DNA of 64,000 bases from an uncultured Lachnospiraceae bacterium (lineage in GTDB: Bacteria > Bacillota > Clostridia > Lachnospirales > Lachnospiraceae): contig CAJUHP010000013.1 in the NCBI GenBank assembly GCA_910586125.1, positions 23,865-87,864 on the forward strand, in the 5' to 3' direction. Below the pieces are notes generated by a model, which was not told the DNA's origin, did no database searches, and worked only from the letters and a program-made list of their open reading frames with translations. Below, piece by piece: positions 15,925-24,619 of the stretch; position 1 is the stretch's first letter, and each line of letters starts with the position of its first letter. A program made the position numbers and the translations under genes.

Positions 15925-18330
15925 TTACACCCTCTCAAATCCCTTTTGCACCCCATATGGGCCGTACCGACGTACACTCCGGTTTCTTTTCCACCCCGCT
16001 ATCCTAGATAAAATCCCATTAATCTCTGTACTGTCAGCCCGTTTTAAATGCTTCAGATCACCGTTTAAGCATTCAACCCAGATTTCTATGGCGCAAACTT
16101 TTTCCCGCTTCGCCAGCTCCGTGTCTATGTGCATCCCTCCGGCTAGGTACATTTTTCTTTTCTGTACATCCATCTTTTCCCATCCGGCGGGTATCTTTTT
16201 CTCCAAAAATTCCCGGATCAATCCTTCTTTTCCGGACAATTCCCGGTGTTTTTCCTGCTGTCGTTCCGCCTCTGATTCAATCTCTTTTGGTAGATATAAT
16301 GGCTCTCCCAGGGACCAGTACACGTAGGCCTCTGCCCAGATTAGATCGACTTCCAGCGGGAGATCACGCCAGACCGAACGCTTGGCTGGATAGATGCCCA
16401 CATCCACCGGCCAGAACCGCCGGTTTCCTGTGTCATCTTTTAGAAATTCCGTGTTGTTGCTGGTGCCGAAGAACACACAACGCCGCGGATACCGCTTCAC
16501 GTGACGCCCATAAGCCGCCCGGTAAATGTCATCATCTTTGCTTAAAAACTGTTTCACCGCATTGGTTTCCTGCCGGTTCATGGCCGTAAGTTCCCCCACC
16601 TCATTAATCCACGTCCCTTGAATCTGTTCTGCCGCATCCTTTCCTTCAAATGTCGTTAGGGAGTCCGAAAACCATTCCTTTCCCAGAATCCTTAAAAAGG
16701 TACTTTTTCCAATCCCCTGCGGGCCGGTGAAAATCGGCATACAATCGTACTTTATGCCGCCCTGCACTGCCCTGGCTACGGCGGCGCAGAGAGACTTGCG
16801 TATCACCGCCCTCGCATAACCGGTATCTTCTGCTCCCAGATAATCCGATAACAGAGTATCTACGCGCCTTACGCCGTCCCAGGAAAGTCCCTGCAAGTAC
16901 TGCTTCACCCCATTCACCTGGTTCTGACTGCTGACGATTAGAAGGGCATCGTCCAGGTTATTCCGGCCAGTAATCTGGTAAAATGTCTCCATATACCGAT
17001 AAAAGCCGGCATTATCCGCATCCTCCCAGCGCCTTTTTTCGTTTTTGTTGCTCCATGGCACTTTCCCCAGCACCATGCCGCAGCCGGCAAACTCATCCGT
17101 TGCGATCTTCCCCTTCAGCAACGGATCATTTTCCAGTATCAATACTGCGTTATTGATCGTCTTCTCAAAATTTCCATTCCTATCTTTCGTTAAACGGCCG
17201 ATCCAGTGTATCTCCTCTTCCTCTGTCTCTGCTTCCGAATTCCCCTCCTGCAATCCGCCAAACGCTTTTTTGGCCCCTTCCAAACGCTCCTTTGAAAGTA
17301 AGTCCGATACGGCTTTATCCTCCAACGCCAAACGGCTCATTGCCATAAAAGACGGCAGCCTGTTCACTGGCGTTCCTTCCTTTACTTCGTCATCCTGACT
17401 GGCATACCGGTGCAGACGCACCAGATCAAAGGCATTCACTAGCTGGCCGGAGCAAGGGTCCGTTGCGTGATGCGAGTACAGAAAACGATCTCCGTCATAC
17501 ACAACTGCGCCCCCTGTTGTTGAACCTCCAGTATAGGTATATCGTCCAGTCTGAAGGGTTTCTTCGTACATTCCGGGGAGAAATCGAGTCATGGCCTGCG
17601 TAATGGTATAGGTACGGCAAAAGGCTCCGATCACGCCGCGTTTCGCCGTGGGATCCTCTTGTCTGGCCAGACGCCGACGCTCCAATGCTTCCGCTCCAGG
17701 TACCTGCGGCCACTGTCTCACATCTCGCCAATCCCCATACATAGCCAAAATCCCGTCCACGCTACAAAAAGGATTATCATAGGCCTCGCACAGGTATTGG
17801 CTGTTGCTGCAGCAGCTTGCCCAGTACATCATCCGGGATGCTTCAAACGTAGTCGGATCACAGAATTCGATTCCGATCAGGGAGGCCAGCTTCCGCGCCG
17901 CCGGCTCATATTCGTCTGCAGCAGCGGTTCGATCCAGAGGAATAATAATTCGCAGGCGCGGCGCGTAACCCGCGTGTTTGCGTGTACTGTACACAGCCGC
18001 TCCGCAGCCCAGGCCGCTGACCCGGCGCAGGATGTCCCCTGTCTGCCCGGCCGGAATGCTGTCCAAATCCAGAGTAACCAAATCCCGGCCTTCCACCTGA
18101 TTGGCTTTTCGTCTTCCGTTTTGAAAGGTGCCCCCAACAAAACCGCCGACGTCCTTTAATTCATCCTGTCGGGATTTCGGATAACTCAGGTATTCCTCTA
18201 ATGTCTCCGGGCTTCGTACCGGCGTCCGGAGACACTCCACAAACTCGGACCATAAAAGCCGGTTTTCCGGCCAGTATACAGCTTTCCGGCTTCCGGCCAT
18301 ACTAATTCGCAGGATGCGATCGTTCTGCAA
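15925..18330 (-). CDS. Primase-helicase, VirE/VapE family
   Basis: An 801-residue protein. The N-terminal about 250 residues look like an archaeo-eukaryotic primase-type domain (VTLDLDSIPAG; RLRIIIPLDR; FEASRMMYW). The C-terminal half is the VirE P-loop ATPase: GPQGIGKST near residue 534-542, then INEVGEL and RCVFFGTSNN...GNRRFWPVD. Such fusions prime and unwind phage DNA at the fork. The gene lies between the DNA polymerase gene and the repeat-rich gap. Length is normal for phage primases of this class. Confidence 0.92.
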   Translation of the reverse strand: MQNDRILRISMAGSRKAVYWPENRLLWSEFVECLRTPVRSPETLEEYLSYPKSRQDELKDVGGFVGGTFQNGRRKANQVEGRDLVTLDLDSIPAGQTGDILRRVSGLGCGAAVYSTRKHAGYAPRLRIIIPLDRTAAADEYEPAARKLASLIGIEFCDPTTFEASRMMYWASCCSNSQYLCEAYDNPFCSVDGILAMYGDWRDVRQWPQVPGAEALERRRLARQEDPTAKRGVIGAFCRTYTITQAMTRFLPGMYEETLQTGRYTYTGGSTTGGAVVYDGDRFLYSHHATDPCSGQLVNAFDLVRLHRYASQDDEVKEGTPVNRLPSFMAMSRLALEDKAVSDLLSKERLEGAKKAFGGLQEGNSEAETEEEEIHWIGRLTKDRNGNFEKTINNAVLILENDPLLKGKIATDEFAGCGMVLGKVPWSNKNEKRRWEDADNAGFYRYMETFYQITGRNNLDDALLIVSSQNQVNGVKQYLQGLSWDGVRRVDTLLSDYLGAEDTGYARAVIRKSLCAAVARAVQGGIKYDCMPIFTGPQGIGKSTFLRILGKEWFSDSLTTFEGKDAAEQIQGTWINEVGELTAMNRQETNAVKQFLSKDDDIYRAAYGRHVKRYPRRCVFFGTSNNTEFLKDDTGNRRFWPVDVGIYPAKRSVWRDLPLEVDLIWAEAYVYWSLGEPLYLPKEIESEAERQQEKHRELSGKEGLIREFLEKKIPAGWEKMDVQKRKMYLAGGMHIDTELAKREKVCAIEIWVECLNGDLKHLKRADSTEINGILSRIAGWKRNRSVRRYGPYGVQKGFERV

Positions 18331-18342
18331 CTTTTCGCCCTC

Positions 18343-20313
18343 CTAATCCTTTTGATAATACTCGCAGGTGAAACCCGCCCCTTTTAAAAGCAGTCCTGGC
18401 GCCCATGAAATCGGTTCTGCCATCAAGTCACAGATTTCTTTTGCGGATACAGAAACTGGTGCGTCCAGGATTACTTCATCATGCACATGAAATACTACCT
18501 GTCGTCCCTTTTTTTCAATCCGCTTAAGAGTTTCCGCCAAACAATCTCTGGCAATGGCCTGAACAATGTTCTCCGTCAGTTTTCCGCCGTAGGTGGATTC
18601 TACCCCCCATTTTTTATTTTGGTCTATTCCATAGAAATGCAGAGCTAGTCGCCCAAACGAATTCTCCTGCAAGAAGGGTCTGGCATAATATAATTTTCGC
18701 CCTGCTGGCAGACGTATAGTTAAAAAACTCTGACCGTTTTTCATATCCCCCTCCAGGGAGAAAAGCAATCCTCGAACCGCCTGCGGCTGTGCCGTTTGTA
18801 CCGCAGTAACAGCCGCTTGTTCTACGGCATACCACAGATCCCGAATTCGGGGATTCGCCGCCCGCCACCGATGTACGATATCTGGCAATTCTTCTTCTGT
18901 TAACCCCATCTCTAATGCCCCCATGGCGATCAGTGCTGCCATGCCTCCTTGATACCCCAAAGCCAACGTGGCAACCTTCCCTTTCTGACGCAGACTGTAT
19001 TCCGGATTCCCTTTTACAATCCGCTCTACCGGCACCCCAAACATCTGAGCCGCTGTCGCCTCATAAATCTTTCCGTGTGTTGCAAACACCTCGTTCACCC
19101 ACTGTTCCCCAGCCAGCCACGCGATGACGCGTGCTTCGATAGCCGAAAAATCGGCAACCACAAAATGATTCCCCTCAGAAGGAACAAAAGCGGTCCGGAT
19201 TAGCTGGGATAATGTGTCTGGGATATTCCCGTACAGCAGCCGCAGCCCTTCTCCATCTTTCCTTTTTACCAGCCTACGGGCACAGTCCAGAGTCCCCAGA
19301 TAATTCCGAGGAAGATTTTGCATCTGAACCAATCGCCCGGACCAGCGTCCAGTCCTACTGGCTCCATAATACTGCGTCAAGCCTCGGATACGATCATCTA
19401 TTCCGCTGGCCGCTGCCATCGCGTCATATTTTTTCACGGAAGTCTTCCCCAACTGCTGCCGGATCTCCAGCATCCTTTGAACCTCATATGAATTCTTTTT
19501 TTCCAAAAGTCCGGCTACGGTTGCTTTTTGTAGGTTATCCGTTTGTGTTCCGTTAGCATTTAACCATTCTAAAAGCTGTGCAGTACTGTTCGGATTTTCC
19601 AAACCAGTCAACTCCAGCGCCTCCTGTATCAGCTCATCCCGGCATTTCTTGTCGATATACCGAGCTCCTTCGATCATCTCCTGATCGGCTCGCACTCCAT
19701 AAGCATTCATCTTCGTGTCCATCTGCCACAAGCGCTCTTCCTCTTTCGGCATAGGAAAAGCTTCCAATCGCTTTAGTATTTCCCTCTCCGCTATCACGTC
19801 TCGCTGACAATATTCCTTAAACAACGCCCAGCGTTCTGGCTCTTGATATGGATGATTCCAAAGCCGACCACCATTTTTCTGACTTGGTTTACACGGCGTA
19901 CAGAAATATCGGATCAGGGATTTGCCGACCGCCAGTTTTTGTTTGTCTTGCGAAAGTCCGATCGCCCGCCCAATTGCCTCCAATCCGGCCGGATATCCAC
20001 AGTACAGCCCGTGGGCCATGGTACACTGCCACTGCTCTACCGGCGTCGTATATCCGGCCCGATTGAGGCAATACCACTCAAATGCCGCGTTGTAGGCGTG
20101 TTTTTTCACGGTGGGATCCTGTAACGCTGCCCGGAGAAGAACGGATAGTTCCTCTCCGGATGCCAAATCGACAATCTGCACCAAATCGTCATCCCATTGG
20201 TAGGCAAGCAGTAAGATCTGAAAATCCTCGGACTGCGCATATTTATATGCGCCGGCCTTTCCGATGTCCACACTGCTGCGGGTCTCTATGTCGATGCTTA
20301 AATGATGATTCAT
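18343..20313 (-). CDS. Phage DNA polymerase, family A
   Basis: A 656-residue polymerase starting MNHHLSIDIETRSSVDIGKA at ATG 20311-20313 after GGGAGGGAG. The N-terminal 3'-5' exonuclease domain has SIDIETRS (residues about 5-12). Polymerase motif A is VVADFSAIEARVIAWL (near 383) and motif C is HVHDEVILD (near 609). It lacks a 5'-nuclease domain, as is typical of phage family A enzymes. It would copy phage DNA at the fork started by the adjacent primase-helicase. Confidence 0.95.
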   Translation of the reverse strand: MNHHLSIDIETRSSVDIGKAGAYKYAQSEDFQILLLAYQWDDDLVQIVDLASGEELSVLLRAALQDPTVKKHAYNAAFEWYCLNRAGYTTPVEQWQCTMAHGLYCGYPAGLEAIGRAIGLSQDKQKLAVGKSLIRYFCTPCKPSQKNGGRLWNHPYQEPERWALFKEYCQRDVIAEREILKRLEAFPMPKEEERLWQMDTKMNAYGVRADQEMIEGARYIDKKCRDELIQEALELTGLENPNSTAQLLEWLNANGTQTDNLQKATVAGLLEKKNSYEVQRMLEIRQQLGKTSVKKYDAMAAASGIDDRIRGLTQYYGASRTGRWSGRLVQMQNLPRNYLGTLDCARRLVKRKDGEGLRLLYGNIPDTLSQLIRTAFVPSEGNHFVVADFSAIEARVIAWLAGEQWVNEVFATHGKIYEATAAQMFGVPVERIVKGNPEYSLRQKGKVATLALGYQGGMAALIAMGALEMGLTEEELPDIVHRWRAANPRIRDLWYAVEQAAVTAVQTAQPQAVRGLLFSLEGDMKNGQSFLTIRLPAGRKLYYARPFLQENSFGRLALHFYGIDQNKKWGVESTYGGKLTENIVQAIARDCLAETLKRIEKKGRQVVFHVHDEVILDAPVSVSAKEICDLMAEPISWAPGLLLKGAGFTCEYYQKD

Positions 20314-20356
20314 CCATCTCCCTCCCAACCGGCATCTGCCTTACATTTCTTCCTTA

Positions 20357-21052
20357 TCAGTAAGGCTGGCCGGTAATCGGGTTGACGCCTCCCGGAGAGC
20401 TTCCTTGCATATGGGTGCCGTTCCATGGCGTACTCGACATGGTAGGCGCCGTTCCATACCCCGGCTGCGTTGTCTGCACGGTTTGTGTGTTCGGCATTCC
20501 CGGCTGTGTCGTCGTACCAAACGCCTGCGCTGCAGAAGGGGCCGAACCTCCCAAAGCCTCTCCGTCCCGCAGCTTCTGCACCGGCCCCAGACCACAGCCG
20601 ATTCCCTTCTTTCCGCCGATCGCATAGGGAAAGAAGGAGATGTTTACCCGGCCATACATGCCGCTGTATATTTCGGATTGATTGATAATAGGATTTCCCC
20701 GCAAATCTACCACCTCCGGCGGATAATCTGCTTTAGCACTGGCCGTAAAGACCCAATGTCCTTTACACTCTGCCCCGAACGGCATCCCGTCAGACGGCCG
20801 GACGCCGTCCCCATCGTACACCGGTACCGGAAGGACCGGCGGACACGCGCCGTTCCATTTTCCGGAGATTCCTTTCTGTTTGGCTGCCTCTATGGCTGCC
20901 TGAATTCGTGCCAGAGTATCGGCATCCCCTTTCGGCAGCAATACTGTCACACTGAATTTTTCTTCCTGCCCTGGCATAAACGCATACGGTTTAAACAGAT
21001 GGACATAGGACATTCTTACCTCTCCTGTGGTTACGTTTGTTAAATCATTCAT
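20357..21052 (-). CDS. DUF2815 protein, probable single-stranded-DNA-binding protein
   Basis: A 231-residue protein starting MNDLTNVTTGEVRMSYVHLF. The FKPYAFMPGQEEKFSVTVLLPKGDADTLA stretch and the central NGACPPVLPVPVYDGDGVRP match DUF2815, a family with an OB-fold similar to phage T7 gp2.5. The last 60 residues are flexible, rich in Q, T, P and G, as in tails of single-stranded-DNA-binding proteins, although there is no acidic tip. It is between the DNA polymerase and the DUF2800 nuclease and overlaps the latter by four bases. The DNA-binding role is inferred from family. Confidence 0.88.
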   Translation of the reverse strand: MNDLTNVTTGEVRMSYVHLFKPYAFMPGQEEKFSVTVLLPKGDADTLARIQAAIEAAKQKGISGKWNGACPPVLPVPVYDGDGVRPSDGMPFGAECKGHWVFTASAKADYPPEVVDLRGNPIINQSEIYSGMYGRVNISFFPYAIGGKKGIGCGLGPVQKLRDGEALGGSAPSAAQAFGTTTQPGMPNTQTVQTTQPGYGTAPTMSSTPWNGTHMQGSSPGGVNPITGQPY

Positions 21053-22242
21053 TCAGCTCTCTCCTTTCCCTTTTCTGCAAAGGCTTCTTCTGCCCTTACT
21101 CGGTTTGTAATAGCGGCTCGTTTATCCGTTTCTGGTACTAGCGTAGGCTTTCCTGGTTTCTTTATAATCTGATCCCCCACATAGGCTGCTAGTTCTTTTT
21201 TCCCCAGTTCTTTCTCGGCCTGAGCCACGGATAAGGGTTCTCTTTTCCACAGAACTGCTTCCGGAATTCCGTGTCCCATTATTTGCTGAAAAGCTTGTTC
21301 CACATCGGCCCAAACCCGGCTTCCCCTGCCTTCCACGGCCTTCCATCCCGGTATCGCGTTCCCGGCCAGACATTCTGCCAAAGCCCAATCCTGCAAATCT
21401 GAAAGCCATGCGGCGACATCCGCTCCCTGAAGCAGATAACGCCCTACTTCTTCCGCTGTAATCAACGGAGGCTTTTTCCCGATCTGAAACGCCTGACGTA
21501 CGTTCTCCTCTGCCCTGGCACGACACTGTGTCTTTGCTCGGCAAAACCGGCAGGTTTCTTTATCCGGCTTATACTCCCCTTCTCCCTGGATCGCCAATGC
21601 CGCCTGTTTTGCAGCATACCCTGCAAATCGGGATAACTCTTCTAATGAAAGTTCCCATTCCGAGATACCATCTGGAATTCTAGGCTGCACGATCGACAGA
21701 CGAATTTGTTGAATGGGGTACAGCATTCGATAAGATTCCCAGGCCCCTAATGCATAGAGCATCATCTGTGGGTTCTTTTCCGCCGAGACTGGCACCTGTT
21801 TCCCATATTTGAAATCAATGATATGTAGGACGCCTCCTCCGATCAGGATACAATCCGCTGTTCCAAAACCATCCGGTACGCAAAAGCTAAAATCTACTCT
21901 CTTTTCCACCGCCGCATAAGGGACAGAGGTAAATTTCATAGAAGCAGCTTTTACATAATCCAAGTATTCCTCCGTATATCCCGCCATCTCATCAGCCCAA
22001 AGAGGGGCTTTTCTCCATTTCTTCAGCAGTCCCGTCAGCTTCTGTCGTGTAAAGACCTCCGGCTGAAAGTAATTCCTCAGTTTTCCCTCGGCTATCTCAT
22101 GGGCCAGAGTCCCTTCGGCGGCAGCCTCTGACTGGGTATCTGGAAACTGCTGCTCTAGAAGAGCACTAGGAGGACACACCAGCCACCGATGCGCCCCTGA
22201 AGCGCTTAATATGGCATGTGCCCGTTCCCTCGCCCACGTCAT
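21049..22242 (-). CDS. DUF2800 protein, PD-(D/E)xK nuclease-like
   Basis: A 397-residue RecB/Cas4-like nuclease. The N-terminus has HAILSASGAHRWLVCPPS and AAEGTLAHEIAEGKLR, then GTADCILIGGGVLHIIDFKYGKQVPV, which carries the nuclease D-(x)n-DxK core. A cysteine cluster CRFCRAKTQCRAR lies near residue 230, typical of iron-sulfur-bearing members. It overlaps both neighbours by four bases, so it is tightly coupled with DUF2815. It probably processes DNA ends in replication-linked recombination. Confidence 0.9.
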   Translation of the reverse strand: MTWARERAHAILSASGAHRWLVCPPSALLEQQFPDTQSEAAAEGTLAHEIAEGKLRNYFQPEVFTRQKLTGLLKKWRKAPLWADEMAGYTEEYLDYVKAASMKFTSVPYAAVEKRVDFSFCVPDGFGTADCILIGGGVLHIIDFKYGKQVPVSAEKNPQMMLYALGAWESYRMLYPIQQIRLSIVQPRIPDGISEWELSLEELSRFAGYAAKQAALAIQGEGEYKPDKETCRFCRAKTQCRARAEENVRQAFQIGKKPPLITAEEVGRYLLQGADVAAWLSDLQDWALAECLAGNAIPGWKAVEGRGSRVWADVEQAFQQIMGHGIPEAVLWKREPLSVAQAEKELGKKELAAYVGDQIIKKPGKPTLVPETDKRAAITNRVRAEEAFAEKGKERAE

Positions 22243-22826
22243 ATCTGCGCCCCCAATGCTCGCAGCCTTGTAGCAAACGCACCGTACTGGGCGGCAGGAA
22301 GAACAGGTAATGCTTCCACGCCGAATTCCTTTAAAAGCCCTAGCAGGTCTCCCTGCTTTCCCGCGTCCATCAGTGTCATACCAGCTCTGGCCAGATCATC
22401 CAGGGTATAGCCCGGTGTAGAGACGGGAACGGACGTGGAGACAGGAACCGGATCATCGGGCGTAGGTATCGGAACCGGTGCGGGCGCCGGCGTCGACGTC
22501 GGTACAAAGCCCGGTGCAGTTACAGGTACTTGTGGTTGTCCGTTTGGCCCCCCGGAGAAAGCATTCCACGAAGTGGTGGCGGCGGACGGCGATATCTGTG
22601 TCGGTGCGGCGGTTGCCAACGATGCCTGTGTCGGATCCGCTGCCTGCGGCGCCGAGTCCGGAGCGTTTACGAGCGCTTGTCCAGACGGCGTAACCGGTGT
22701 TTCCTGTATGCTGGCAGCAGAGGCCGCGCATTCCTGTGCTGGTTTTACCGGTTCGGCCGCTACACCGGCCAGTTGTCTTGCAAACTGCATCATCTCATCG
22801 AAGTTCTTAAATTCTAGGGTTATCAT
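22239..22826 (-). CDS. Phage protein with long proline/alanine-rich linker
   Basis: A 195-residue protein. It starts MITLEFKNFDEMMQFARQLA, a short beta-alpha head, then about 100 residues of low-complexity A/P/T/S linker, and ends with a helical C-terminal domain (YTLDDLARAGMTLMDAGKQG...). Similar linked proteins occur just before DUF2800 in clostridial prophages. It may act as an accessory to the recombination pair. No enzymatic motif is visible. Both ends overlap neighbours by four bases. Confidence 0.7.
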   Translation of the reverse strand: MITLEFKNFDEMMQFARQLAGVAAEPVKPAQECAASAASIQETPVTPSGQALVNAPDSAPQAADPTQASLATAAPTQISPSAATTSWNAFSGGPNGQPQVPVTAPGFVPTSTPAPAPVPIPTPDDPVPVSTSVPVSTPGYTLDDLARAGMTLMDAGKQGDLLGLLKEFGVEALPVLPAAQYGAFATRLRALGAQI

Positions 22827-23149
22827 TGTTCTCTCCTTTTCTTGAAAAGTGATTTGAGGTGTGCTATAATGTTTTGTGTTGATGTGTTGCGCCGAACTTG
22901 GGCCTTTACCCAGTCGGCGCTTTTTTCGTACAGGATCTCTTCGAGCGCATCGATCACCGTGCCGATCACGACGTAAATCGGTTGCCGTGTATCTTCTGCG
23001 GCATCATCCCGAAGCCCTTTCAGATATCCACATAGATACGCCACGTTCCACAACTGCCGACTCATCATCTGATCCCAACACTCCTCGGTACGCCCGCGCA
23101 TAAGATCCTTTTTTACACTGCGTACAAGTTCCTCTTTTACGATACGCAT
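22823..23149 (-). CDS. Early phage protein, unknown; target strand of an antisense RNA
   Basis: A 108-residue helical protein starting MRIVKEELVRSVKKDLMRGR at ATG 23147-23149 after AAAGGAGG. It contains YLCGYLKGLRDDAAED and a basic C-terminus (KSLFKKRREQ). It is the first of the coupled early genes that run into the replication module. The plus strand across its last third carries a strong promoter and a terminator hairpin (22,842-22,926). No family is recognised; a small DNA-binding or regulatory role is possible. Confidence 0.7.
   Translation of the reverse strand: MRIVKEELVRSVKKDLMRGRTEECWDQMMSRQLWNVAYLCGYLKGLRDDAAEDTRQPIYVVIGTVIDALEEILYEKSADWVKAQVRRNTSTQNIIAHLKSLFKKRREQ
22842..22870 (+). 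promoter_or_regulatory. Plus-strand promoter inside the early gene
   Basis: TTGAAA (22842-22847), a 17-base spacer and a perfect TATAAT (22865-22870). It points against the surrounding gene and is followed about 20 bases later by a terminator hairpin. Confidence 0.65.
22877..22926 (+). ncRNA. Candidate antisense small RNA ending in a terminator
   Basis: Starting seven bases after TATAAT, a transcript of about 50 bases would end in a hairpin with GCGCCGA (22889-22895) paired to TCGGCGC (22914-22920), an inner TGGG/CCCA pairing, and a run of six T (22921-22926). It lies fully inside, and antisense to, the last third of the 22823-23149 gene. The small size and position near the start of the early operon recall lambda OOP RNA, but no sequence relation is claimed. 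Both signals come from sequence; transcription is not shown. Confidence 0.55.
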
Positions 23150-23268
23150 ACAGATGTTCCTCCTTTCTTTTAAGATGTCCGGTTCGCCCATCTCCATTTC
23201 AAATCCGCTCGCGCACCAGTCGTTGATTTACCCACAGTACCTATAAAGTCTCATTGTGTTACATTCTC

Positions 23269-23508
23269 CTACAAAATTGATGCTTTTTCAGTCTCTGTAA
23301 ATTTCAGTATCTTACAGAGCATCTGCAATTCGCGACGTCGAAACGTTCCGGGGTTACGGATACGGTCATACAATGTAGATAGCGGCATGTGCATCTTTGC
23401 CGCCAACACTTTCTTGTCGTGAATCCCTGCCAGAATAGCCTTTGACTCAATCAAAGCCTTCAGCATCACATCTGACATCTGTTCATCAGATTGCCTTAAT
23501 CTCGGCAT
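23269..23508 (-). CDS. Small helix-turn-helix regulator
   Basis: A 79-residue protein starting MPRLRQSDEQMSDVMLKALI after a GGAGGTGAG site. KKVLAAKMHMPLSTLYDRIRNPGTFRRRELQMLCKIL is a helix-turn-helix. It is upstream of, and in the same direction as, the early replication genes, so it may be a Cro-like regulator of that operon. It carries the sequence CGACGTCG in its helix-turn-helix codons. The product is short but complete for this type. Confidence 0.75.
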   Translation of the reverse strand: MPRLRQSDEQMSDVMLKALIESKAILAGIHDKKVLAAKMHMPLSTLYDRIRNPGTFRRRELQMLCKILKFTETEKASIL

Positions 23509-23525
23509 TGTCTCTCACCTCCTCC

Positions 23526-23627
23526 CTACGCTCCTTCCTGCCGGTCGGTGATAGCCGCCGGCTCTTGATGATTTTCTCGCAAAACGCGCTGATGCACCCT
23601 AAATAAATCCTCCAGCTCGTCCCACAA
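23526..23627 (-). CDS. Possible very small ORF, start unclear
   Basis: An open frame reading LWDELEDLFRVHQRVLRENH and ending DRQEGA. The only in-frame start is a TTG at 23625-23627 without a clear ribosome site. The helical, charged sequence looks coding. It may be a decayed gene. Confidence 0.25.
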   Translation of the reverse strand: MWDELEDLFRVHQRVLRENHQEPAAITDRQEGA

Positions 23628-23641
23628 TTCAACGTTACCGA

Positions 23642-23766
23642 CTACTTGTCCACCCCTATGGATTTGTAATACCTAATGTCAATCCCTAATCTGTCTGCCA
23701 TCTGCTGCTGCGTCAGCCCGGCCCTCTGCCGGGCTTCCTTCAGGTTCTTTCGCCTCTCTCTCTCTC
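23642..23766 (-). pseudogene. Short helix-turn-helix remnant without a start codon
   Basis: The frame KNLKEARQRAGLTQQQMADR and onward to ...YYKSIGVDK is an XRE-type helix-turn-helix start, but no ATG, GTG or TTG lies in frame after the upstream stop at 23,819-23,821. An eight-fold GA repeat (minus strand, 23,770-23,755) sits exactly where the ribosome site and start would be expected. Slippage of this repeat may have removed the start. Only about 35 residues of domain are present, too few for a full XRE fold. Confidence 0.4.
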
Positions 23767-23818
23767 TCTCCTTTCCTGCTGGTCTGTTCCTCTTTCCCCT
23801 AAAAAGAAATGGAACAAA

Positions 23819-24034
23819 CTACCTTGAATCCTGCTCTTTTGCCAGTTTTTCTTCCCTCTCTTTTTCCCACTCCTTTACACGTCTCTGATACTCCGCTTCG
23901 TCCCAAGGCTTTCCATCCCACATAGAATTAAATTTATTCTCTCGATAATTCAGCCACGCATAGTACAGGATAAGCAAAGCAGTCGGAATAAGCACCACCA
24001 TGCTCCCCCAATGTTGGCACATAAATTCAGCCAT
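23819..24034 (-). CDS. Small membrane protein
   Basis: A 71-residue protein starting MAEFMCQHWGSMVVLIPTAL after a GGGAGAAGAGG site. One membrane helix spans about residues 10-27; the rest is a charged cytoplasmic helix (KEWEKEREEKLAKEQ). It is among small early genes on the minus strand. Possibly a superinfection-exclusion-type or holin-like small protein, but no family is recognised. Confidence 0.5.
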   Translation of the reverse strand: MAEFMCQHWGSMVVLIPTALLILYYAWLNYRENKFNSMWDGKPWDEAEYQRRVKEWEKEREEKLAKEQDSR

Positions 24035-24089
24035 CCTCTTCTCTCCCTTCTGTTATTCGGTCGCTGCCCGATCTACCTACCGACTCTGA

Positions 24090-24266
24090 TCAAGTATTAT
24101 GATACCCTATAGGCTCTTCTCCCCGTTTCACCAGTTCCATCCTTAAAGCCTCTACCGATACGTTGCCCGGAACGGGCTGACCACAATTAACAGCGGCCCA
24201 AATTCGGTTTCTGATTTCGTTAAGAGTCCAATCCTTGACTTTTTCAAGCTCCCATTCATATATCAT
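24090..24266 (-). CDS. Small phage protein
   Basis: A 58-residue frame starting MIYEWELEKVKDWTLNEIRN at ATG 24264-24266, with a GAGG element 12 bases upstream. It ends MELVKRGEEPIGYHNT. The sequence is well formed and typical of small early phage proteins. No family is recognised. Confidence 0.5.
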   Translation of the reverse strand: MIYEWELEKVKDWTLNEIRNRIWAAVNCGQPVPGNVSVEALRMELVKRGEEPIGYHNT

Positions 24267-24348
24267 TTACAATCTCATTTTCCTCATCTATAGTCGGCTG
24301 CCCGATCTGCCCCTGATCCGGCCCGATCAGGCAGCCCTTTCTTTCACC

Positions 24349-24504
24349 CTAACCGGCCTCCCGCTCCACGTTCTCGCCCATCATCATTTCCTGACACAGC
24401 AAAATCGTGCTGGCGTCCCGGTTCATGATGGACAACCCTCTGGCATCCATCTTTTTCAGTTTTTCTGTTATTTCCTGGAGTTCCTTCTTTATTTGCTCGG
24501 ACAT
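24349..24504 (-). CDS. Small coiled-coil phage protein
   Basis: A 51-residue frame starting MSEQIKKELQEITEKLKKMD at ATG 24502-24504, after GAGGAGGTG. The first half is an amphipathic helix. It diverges from the plus-strand gene at 24620; the hairpin-leader promoter of that gene lies between them. No function is assigned. Confidence 0.6.
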   Translation of the reverse strand: MSEQIKKELQEITEKLKKMDARGLSIMNRDASTILLCQEMMMGENVEREAG

Positions 24505-24538
24505 GCATTTCACCTCCTCATTATTCTTTTCTAAGCCG

Positions 24539-24567
24539 TTGCGTTCCCTGCTATTCTCCGGTATACT
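24539..24567 (+). promoter_or_regulatory. Promoter of the first hairpin-leader gene
   Basis: TTGCGT (24539-24544), a 17-base spacer and TATACT (24562-24567), directly followed by the dyad at 24568-24599. Confidence 0.6.
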
Positions 24568-24599
24568 GTATTTACAGGCTCCCGCCAGAGCCGAAATAC
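24568..24599 (+). promoter_or_regulatory. Hairpin leader or operator, copy 1
   Basis: GTATTT / AAATAC forms an outer stem, ACA is a 5' bulge, GGCTC / GAGCC is an inner stem and CCGCCA is the loop. Copy 2 at 25055-25085 keeps the loop and bulge but changes paired bases on both sides of the stems. The predicted start site falls inside the outer stem, so the outer part may act as DNA. Confidence 0.6.
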
Positions 24600-24619
24600 G
24601 ATAGAAAGGAATTGAAAAT

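Noticed and set aside
24298..24345. GC-rich hairpin (CCTGATC/GATCAGG with outer GGCTG/CAGCC)
   Set aside because: Could be a terminator for the 24349 gene, but the minus-strand side has no T run and the plus-strand side has no gene before it; left unassigned.
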